Source: Flavobacterium sp. H122 (GTDB taxonomy: Bacteria > Bacteroidota > Bacteroidia > Flavobacteriales > Flavobacteriaceae). From it: DNA of 64,000 nucleotides. The position numbers and the translations under genes are program-made. The stretch is from contig NZ_SJZD01000001.1 of NCBI RefSeq assembly GCF_004959765.1, positions 310,001 to 374,000 on the forward strand, written 5' to 3'. Shown in pieces: positions 56,556-64,000 of the stretch (the first letter of the stretch is position 1; every line of letters begins with the position of its first letter). Under the pieces are notes generated by a model that made no database searches, was not told the origin of the DNA, and was given only the letters and a program-made list of their open reading frames with translations.

Positions 56556-58108
56556 TCACCTAACTAAATACTGCTGTGCCAGACTGGTAAACTGCTTAAG
56601 CTGTTCCTGTTCCCATTGAAGGGATTCATTTTTCTCTTTCGTTAATAATTCAGCTACTAATGGAGCACATTCGATAGCCGCTTTGGTGTCCAAAAATAAC
56701 AATCTAATCCGGCGTGCCAAAATATCTTCAACAGTTTGTGCCATTTCATTGGTGATAAACCATACAACCTCGGCTTTTGTGTAAGGATAATCCGGATGAA
56801 TTTTTTCGGCTAAATGCGGATTATCATCTATCATCTTTTGAATAAATTCTGCGTCAGCTCCATAAACAGACAAATGTGACTGAATTTCATTCTTAGTCCA
56901 CCCATGAATTTTAAGCCTTTTAGTTTTACATTTTACAAAAGCCAAATCAGCATTTTCGATTGCCACATCAATAGCATGCTGTGCCATATTCCTATATGTA
57001 GTCCACTTCCCTCCTATGATATGAATTAAACCCGAAGACAATACTTTAACCGCATGATCACGGGGCATTACTGCGGTAGATTTTTGATTTTCAACTTTAA
57101 CCAATGGGCGAAGACCAACAAAAACACTTTTCACATCTTCTCTAGTGATAATAGAATCTGCATATTTATTAAAATGATGCAAGACAAAATTTATTTCCTC
57201 GTCCAAAGGTTTTGGTTCAAAAGCGACATCTTTTACAGGAGTGTCCGTAGTACCTAAAATAAGCTTATCATGCCAGGGAATTACAAAAAAAACGCGTCCG
57301 TCTTCAGTTTTTGGCATCATTAAAGCTGTACCTCCTTTAAAAAAATGCTTATCAACCACCAAATGTATCCCCTGCGAAGGCGCAATAGTATTTGAATCCG
57401 TATTTTCAGCTTTGTGAAGCAATTCATCGGCAAAAACCCCGGTGGCATTAATTATTGATTTGGCCTTCAAAACAAATTCTTCTCCGGAAAATTCATCTTT
57501 AGCCACAACCCCGATAATTTTCCCATTCTCTTTAACAAAATCAATTACACCGCAATAATTAATTACCGCAGCGCCGTTTTCAACAGCTGTTTGCGCCAAA
57601 TTCACAGCCAAACGGCTGTCATCAAACTGACCGTCATAATACAACACACCACCTGAAAGCCCTTTTGGGTTAATATCAGGCAAATACTCCAATGTTTTCT
57701 TTTTTGACAGAAATTTGGTTTCACCCAGACTTAATTTACTGGACAGAAATTCATAAATCCACAATCCTGTACCATAAAAAAGCTTGTCATACCAATGATA
57801 CGAAGGCATTACAAACGCCATCTTTTTACAAACATGAGGTGCATTCCGCAGCATTCGGCCACGCTCAAACAACGCTTCCCGAACGAGTCTGATGTTTCCC
57901 TGCGCCAAATATCTTACTCCCCCATGAACTAATTTAGTGGCCCTGCTCGAAGTTCCTTTGGCAAAATCATATTTTTCCAGCAACAAAGTTTTATAACCAC
58001 GGGTGGAAGCATCAACCGCACATCCCAATCCCGTAGCGCCGCCCCCTATTATAATTATATCATAATCGGTTTGTGACTGCAGTTTGCTTATTTGACTTTC
58101 TCTGTTCA

Positions 58109-58109
<1 letters not shown>
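56556..58109 (-). CDS. glpD: Glycerol-3-phosphate dehydrogenase/oxidase (FAD)
   Basis: A 517-aa flavoprotein. FAD-binding GxGxxG is in DIIIIGGGATGLGCAVDAS near residue 18-36, the signature GGVRYLAQGN follows, and the C-terminal DAO domain runs through HIIGGKWTTYRNMAQHAID. It oxidises glycerol-3-phosphate to dihydroxyacetone phosphate, with electrons to the quinone pool. The stop of glpK and the start of glpD overlap by one base (TAATG), giving coupled translation. Confidence 0.95.
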
Positions 58110-59623
<1,514 letters not shown>

Positions 59624-59624
59624 T

Positions 59625-59632
59625 CAAATATA
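59625..59632 (-). promoter_or_regulatory. -7 element of the glp operon
   Basis: TATATTTG on minus matches TAnnTTTG, 29 bp before the glpK ATG. Confidence 0.55.
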
Positions 59633-59889
59633 GAAAAGTAACGTTAATTTTTTACAGAAATTTCTTCTTTTTATATAAAAAACAAATGGTTTATTTTTAA
59701 AAACTGCCACGAATACACAAATTAATTATCCAGCTTATTGATTTTATGGGTATTCCCGATAAATTTTCTAAAATCATCAGCTTATTTTATTAGAATTATT
59801 CATAAAACTCTAATCTATCCGCAGCTAAAAAAAATAAAATTTAATACCGAAGAACCGAAATAGAGTAATCTAAAAATTTCTAAAATCAT

Positions 59890-59897
59890 TATCTTTG
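59890..59897 (+). promoter_or_regulatory. -7 element of uvrA
   Basis: TATCTTTG matches TAnnTTTG, 21 bp upstream of the ATG. No LexA-type box was recognised. Confidence 0.5.
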
Positions 59898-59917
59898 TAA
59901 AAATTGACTTTTTACAG

Positions 59918-62707
59918 ATGATCACTGACATATCAACGCTTGAACCTAAAAAGAACATCATAATAAAAGGCGCTCAGATTCATAATTTAAAGAATCTGGA
60001 TGTTGCCATACCCCGTAATAAACTTGTTGTTATTACAGGTTTATCAGGCTCCGGTAAATCAAGTTTGGCCTTTGACACCTTATATGCCGAAGGACAACGC
60101 CGTTATGTTGAAAGTTTATCGAGTTACGCCCGTCAGTTTTTAGGTCGGTTAGACAAACCTAAAGTAGATTACATTAAAGGAATTGCTCCGGCAGTTGCTA
60201 TAGAACAAAAAGTAAACACTACAAACGCCCGCTCGACTGTGGGTACGTCAACCGAAATCTATGATTATCTAAAATTACTTTTCGCACGAATAGGAAAAAC
60301 ATATTCACCGGTTTCCGGACAAGAAGTAAAAAAGCATACCGTTTCTGACGTTATTAACGAAGTTCAGAAATTTGAAGAAGACAGCAAATGGCTTTTACTA
60401 TCCCCAATACATTTGGAAGAAGGACGCCAACTGGAAAACAAACTAAAAGTCTTGTTACAGCAGGGTTTTATAAGAATCCTGGTGGATAACGAAATGGTTC
60501 GTTTAGATGAACTGGACCAACATTCGCTTGACAATAAAGATATTTTATTGATTATAGACCGATTAGTCGTAAAACACGAAGAAGATTTTTACAACCGATT
60601 GGCTGATGCTGTACAAACCGCTTTCTACGAAGGAAAAGGAATTTGCTATCTGCAGGAGTTAAGTACTGAAAACCGAATGACATTCAGTTCCAATTTTGAA
60701 TTGGACAACATTACATTTTTAGAACCTAACATTCATCTTTTCAGTTTTAACAACCCTTATGGTGCGTGTCCGCAATGTGAAGGGTATGGAAATATCATAG
60801 GTATCGATGAAGACTTGGTTATTCCCAATACCGCTTTATCCATTTATGAAAACTGTATTGCTCCCTGGAAAGGAGAAAGCATGGGATGGTATAGAGACCA
60901 ACTGGTAAACAACTCACACAAATTTGATTTTCCTATCCACAAACCCTTTTTCCAACTCACCGAAGCACAAAAGCAGTTGGTATGGAATGGAAATCAATAT
61001 TTTGAAGGGCTTAACGACTTCTTCAAAGAATTAGAAGAAAAAAATTATAAAATTCAAAACAGGGTCATGCTTTCACGTTATCGGGGAAAAACAAAATGTC
61101 CTGTCTGCAAAGGAAAACGATTACGTCCTGAAGCCAACTATGTAAAAGTTGGCGATAAAACATTATCTGAATTGGTTGATTTATCAATTAAAAAGCTGAT
61201 TCCGTTTTTCAAATCACTGGAATTATCAGAATATGATTCCAAGATTGCCAAACGTCTTTTAATTGAAATCAATAACCGATTGGCTTTTTTACAGGATGTT
61301 GGTTTAGACTATCTGACCCTGAATCGTAATTCGGCTACATTATCCGGCGGGGAATCACAGCGAATCAATTTGGCCACCTCATTGGGAAGCAGTCTGGTTG
61401 GTTCGATGTATATTTTAGACGAACCAAGTATTGGTTTACACCCAAAAGATACCGAAAGATTAATTAAAGTTTTGGAATCCTTACGTGATTTGGGCAATAC
61501 CGTTATTGTTGTGGAGCATGATGAAGACATCATGAAAGCAGCCGATATGATTATTGACATAGGCCCTGAAGCCGGAACATACGGTGGTGAATTGGTAGCG
61601 CAAGGAACCTTTGAAGAAATCTTACAGTCGGATTCCTTAACTTCACAATACCTGAATGGCAAATTAGAAATCGAAACGCCTAAAAAAAGAAGAAAATTCA
61701 AGAATCACATTGATGTAATTGGCGCCAGAGAAAACAATTTACAAAATATAGATGTAACCTTCCCGTTGGATGTACTTACTGTGATTACAGGAGTTTCGGG
61801 ATCAGGAAAAAGCACCTTGGTTAAAAAAATATTGCATCCCGCTTTACAAAAAAAACTGGAAGGTGTAGGTGAAAAAGCGGGTCAGTTTACCGAATTAGAA
61901 GGAAGCTATTCGCATATAAAACATATTGAATATGTGGACCAAAACCCAATTGGAAGAAGCTCACGTTCCAATCCCGTCACTTATATCAAAGCGTATGATG
62001 ATATAAGGGATTTGTTTGCCAAAGAAAAACTATCCAAAAACCGTGGGTACCAACCCAAACACTTTTCATTCAACGTGGATGGCGGACGATGCGAAACCTG
62101 TAAAGGAGAAGGAAGCATTAATGTGGAAATGGTATTCATGGCCGATGTATCCTTACCATGTGAAACCTGTAACGGAAAACGATTCAAAAAAGAAATTCTG
62201 GAAGTACAGTTTGAAGGCAAAAATATCGACGATATATTAACCATGACCATCGATGAGTCGTTGACATTTTTCAAAGAAAAAAACCAAGCTAAAATAGTCC
62301 AAAAACTGCAACCTCTACAGGATGTTGGATTAGGCTATGTACAGCTAGGACAATCCTCTTCCACACTTTCCGGTGGTGAAGCCCAGCGTATTAAGCTGGC
62401 ATCGTTTTTAGTCAAAGGCGCTACCAAGGACAAAGCCTTATTCATATTTGACGAACCTACCACTGGTTTGCATTTTCATGATATTAAAAAACTATTAAAA
62501 TCATTTGAAGCCCTCATTGAAAAAGGTCATTCCATTATTGTGATTGAGCATAATCTAGATTTAATCAAATGTGCCGATTATATCATTGATTTAGGCCCTG
62601 AAGGCGGAGAAAACGGCGGACAGTTACTGGCTTTTGGCACTCCTGAGGAAATCGTCAAGAACAAAAAATCGATTACGGCTAAGTATTTAGCTGAAAAACT
62701 ACACTAA
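59918..62707 (+). CDS. uvrA: Excinuclease ABC subunit A
   Basis: A 929-aa UvrA, the damage-recognition ATPase of nucleotide excision repair. Two ABC modules are visible: Walker A GLSGSGKSSLAFDTLYAEGQ early, LSGGESQRINLATSLG and DEPSIGLHP; and GVSGSGKSTLVKKIL, LSGGEAQRIKLASFL and DEPTTGLH. Cys pairs of the zinc modules appear as CPQCEGYG, CPVCKGKR, CETCKGEG and CETCNGKRF. It loads UvrB onto damage. Length is normal. Followed by a terminator. Confidence 0.97.
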   Translation: MITDISTLEPKKNIIIKGAQIHNLKNLDVAIPRNKLVVITGLSGSGKSSLAFDTLYAEGQRRYVESLSSYARQFLGRLDKPKVDYIKGIAPAVAIEQKVNTTNARSTVGTSTEIYDYLKLLFARIGKTYSPVSGQEVKKHTVSDVINEVQKFEEDSKWLLLSPIHLEEGRQLENKLKVLLQQGFIRILVDNEMVRLDELDQHSLDNKDILLIIDRLVVKHEEDFYNRLADAVQTAFYEGKGICYLQELSTENRMTFSSNFELDNITFLEPNIHLFSFNNPYGACPQCEGYGNIIGIDEDLVIPNTALSIYENCIAPWKGESMGWYRDQLVNNSHKFDFPIHKPFFQLTEAQKQLVWNGNQYFEGLNDFFKELEEKNYKIQNRVMLSRYRGKTKCPVCKGKRLRPEANYVKVGDKTLSELVDLSIKKLIPFFKSLELSEYDSKIAKRLLIEINNRLAFLQDVGLDYLTLNRNSATLSGGESQRINLATSLGSSLVGSMYILDEPSIGLHPKDTERLIKVLESLRDLGNTVIVVEHDEDIMKAADMIIDIGPEAGTYGGELVAQGTFEEILQSDSLTSQYLNGKLEIETPKKRRKFKNHIDVIGARENNLQNIDVTFPLDVLTVITGVSGSGKSTLVKKILHPALQKKLEGVGEKAGQFTELEGSYSHIKHIEYVDQNPIGRSSRSNPVTYIKAYDDIRDLFAKEKLSKNRGYQPKHFSFNVDGGRCETCKGEGSINVEMVFMADVSLPCETCNGKRFKKEILEVQFEGKNIDDILTMTIDESLTFFKEKNQAKIVQKLQPLQDVGLGYVQLGQSSSTLSGGEAQRIKLASFLVKGATKDKALFIFDEPTTGLHFHDIKKLLKSFEALIEKGHSIIVIEHNLDLIKCADYIIDLGPEGGENGGQLLAFGTPEEIVKNKKSITAKYLAEKLH

Positions 62708-62741
62708 TTTTGTTGATAACAATGTTGGAAAGCAATATAGG

Positions 62742-62769
62742 ATCCTCAGCTTAGGCTGGGGATTTTTTG
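62742..62769 (+). terminator. Rho-independent terminator of uvrA
   Basis: 9-bp stem ATCCTCAGC / GCTGGGGAT (one G-U pair) with loop TTAG and T6. Confidence 0.85.
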
Positions 62770-62915
62770 TATTTTAGAGGCTATGCTTTTATTTACAGAT
62801 CCTCAAAAATGATTGTAATTGTTTTTTTTGAGTTGTGTAAATTTAAGAGTTAGCAGCAAGCATTGATCACGTTGTTTATTAAAAAGAAAAATCAAACCAA
62901 ATATTATTTATCCAT

Positions 62916-64000
62916 ATGATTCCTAAATTAATAATTGAAAGTATTAAATTCAACAAAGGAAATGCAATAAAATTAGACGATAGTTCGATAACTATCTTTG
63001 TTGGCGGAAATAATGTTGGTAAATCAGTAGGATTAAAAAATCTTTATAATCTAACTCATCCAAATGGATATAGTGTAACTCACAAAGTTATTGAACATGT
63101 TGATTTAAAAACAACTGGAAGTGGAGAAGAATTTATTTCATTTTTGCAAACTGATGATTATAACACTCACATTAATGGCGAAAATCAAATTAACATTGGT
63201 GGTTACCTCCGTGATTTGGATTTTGCTGGCAAAATTTGGGAAAAAAATCAAGGAAAAGATTTTGGTAATATTTTTATCAAACTGTTAATGACAGAAAATC
63301 GACTCAATTTTTCCAACAATGTAGAAAGCAAAGACTTTTATAAAGACAAACCAAATCATCCAATTCACTTAATGTATTTAGATGAAAACATAGAGTTATC
63401 TATAAGTGAATATTTCAAAAAAGCATTTAATCTTGATTTGGTTGTTGACCGTTTCGCTGGAAAATTAATACACCTCAAAGTTGGAACAAGACCTACTTTA
63501 GTTGAAGGGGAAAATCATCTATCAAAATCTTACAATGAAAGAATAAGAGTACTTCCCATGCTAAGAGACCAGGGTGACGGAATGAGAAGCTTTGTCTCTA
63601 TCTTATTGGAAATGATTTCAAAAAACCATCATTCCTTACTAATTGATGAACCAGAAGCATTTCTTCATCCTCCTCAAGCTAGGCTAATTGGAAAACTGAT
63701 TGGAACTTTATTTACAGAAAGGCAAATTTTCATTTCAACTCATAGTTCAGATTTAATCAAAGGTATTTTAGAAAGTAAAAATGAAAAAGTAAATCTAATT
63801 CGAATTCAAAGAGAAGAAGAATTTAATACTGGTTCACTTTTAAGCAATGTTGATATTGAAACTATCTGGAAAGATCCAGTTTTAAGGTACTCACCTATTC
63901 TTGATGGTTTATTTCACGAGAATGTAATTGTTTGTGAAAGTGATGGAGATTGTAGATTTTTTAACGCATTACTAGAAGCACAATTTCAAAGCGATCCAAG
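62916..64000 (+). CDS. OLD-family ATPase/TOPRIM nuclease, truncated by the window edge
   Basis: An open frame from ATG 62916 with no stop through position 64000 (361 full codons). Residues 1-330 are an SMC/RecF-like ATPase: Walker A VGGNNVGKS (about 29-37), Walker B LLIDEPEAFLHPP (about 240), H-loop FISTHSSDLI (about 274). From about residue 337 a TOPRIM-like strand starts (NVIVCESDGDCRFFNALLE, Glu then DGD). This layout is that of OLD nucleases (phage P2 Old, Gabija GajA). Whether it is a defence gene cannot be told without the downstream partner. More AT-rich than uvrA. C-terminus lies beyond the window. Confidence 0.75.
   Translation, partial: MIPKLIIESIKFNKGNAIKLDDSSITIFVGGNNVGKSVGLKNLYNLTHPNGYSVTHKVIEHVDLKTTGSGEEFISFLQTDDYNTHINGENQINIGGYLRDLDFAGKIWEKNQGKDFGNIFIKLLMTENRLNFSNNVESKDFYKDKPNHPIHLMYLDENIELSISEYFKKAFNLDLVVDRFAGKLIHLKVGTRPTLVEGENHLSKSYNERIRVLPMLRDQGDGMRSFVSILLEMISKNHHSLLIDEPEAFLHPPQARLIGKLIGTLFTERQIFISTHSSDLIKGILESKNEKVNLIRIQREEEFNTGSLLSNVDIETIWKDPVLRYSPILDGLFHENVIVCESDGDCRFFNALLEAQFQSDP

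Noticed and set aside
61309..62274. Minus-strand open frames inside uvrA
   Set aside because: Shadow frames of the conserved uvrA coding sequence without own motifs.

Overview
The window is a gene-dense, AT-rich chromosomal segment from a member of the Flavobacteriaceae, most likely Flavobacterium or a close relative. The evidence is the gliding genes gldF-gldG, a fused ccoN-ccoO oxidase gene, OMPs ending in aromatic residues, head-GIN proteins, a GH13 lipoprotein, Bacteroidetes-type promoters (TAnnTTTG -7 element) almost without Shine-Dalgarno sequences, and many short intergenic repeat families known from this genus. No tRNA, rRNA, CRISPR array, insertion sequence or prophage was seen.

Layout. 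0.1-7.7 kb (minus): a secreted amidohydrolase, a GreA/GreB-type factor, a plugless TonB-receptor-like barrel, a four-helix-bundle protein and a large TPR protein. 7.9-10.9 kb (plus): ftsE, a GNAT acetyltransferase, hemN. 11-15.9 kb (plus) looks accessory: a nuclease-metallopeptidase fusion, a small membrane protein, a VOC protein, a Crp-like regulator, an MBL hydrolase and a GH25 lysozyme, separated by repeat-rich spacers. 16-26.7 kb: a methyltransferase, then a complete cbb3 oxidase locus (ccoI, ccoS, ccoNO, ccoQ, ccoP, ccoG, ccoH, SafE-like gene, all minus) headed by a divergent fnr-type regulator. 26.7-30.2 kb: an ankyrin protein and an ECF sigma / anti-sigma-like / beta-repeat surface protein operon. 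30.2-33.9 kb (minus): purC, alpha-amylase, phoH. 33.9-38.8 kb (plus): SAM hydrolase, monooxygenase, gldF, gldG, dnaN. 38.8-42.2 kb (minus): a response regulator and a GAF/PAS histidine kinase. 42.3-50.6 kb (plus): a DEAD-box helicase, a frameshifted DUF4442 gene, a hypothetical gene, a BatA-type protein, a degenerate dihydroorotase, a Tic20-like protein, an esterase and an S41 peptidase. 50.7-55.5 kb: mixed housekeeping genes (PhnP-like MBL, bcp, nth, ECF sigma) plus a 47-aa ORF. 55.7-59.6 kb (minus): glpK-glpD-glpF. 59.9-62.7 kb: uvrA. 62.9 kb to the edge: a truncated OLD-family ATPase.

The strongest system-level signal is an oxygen-responsive circuit. Three near-identical 14-bp FNR-like palindromes lie upstream of hemN, of ccoS-ccoNO and between ccoI and the fnr-type gene. 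For all three putative target promoters the box centre is exactly 36.5 bp from the end of the -7 element, the class II activator geometry. For the regulator gene itself the same box overlaps the promoter, which predicts autorepression. The best candidate for an undescribed defence-type protein is the PD-(D/E)XK nuclease fused to an ImmA/IrrE metallopeptidase at about 11.0-12.2 kb.
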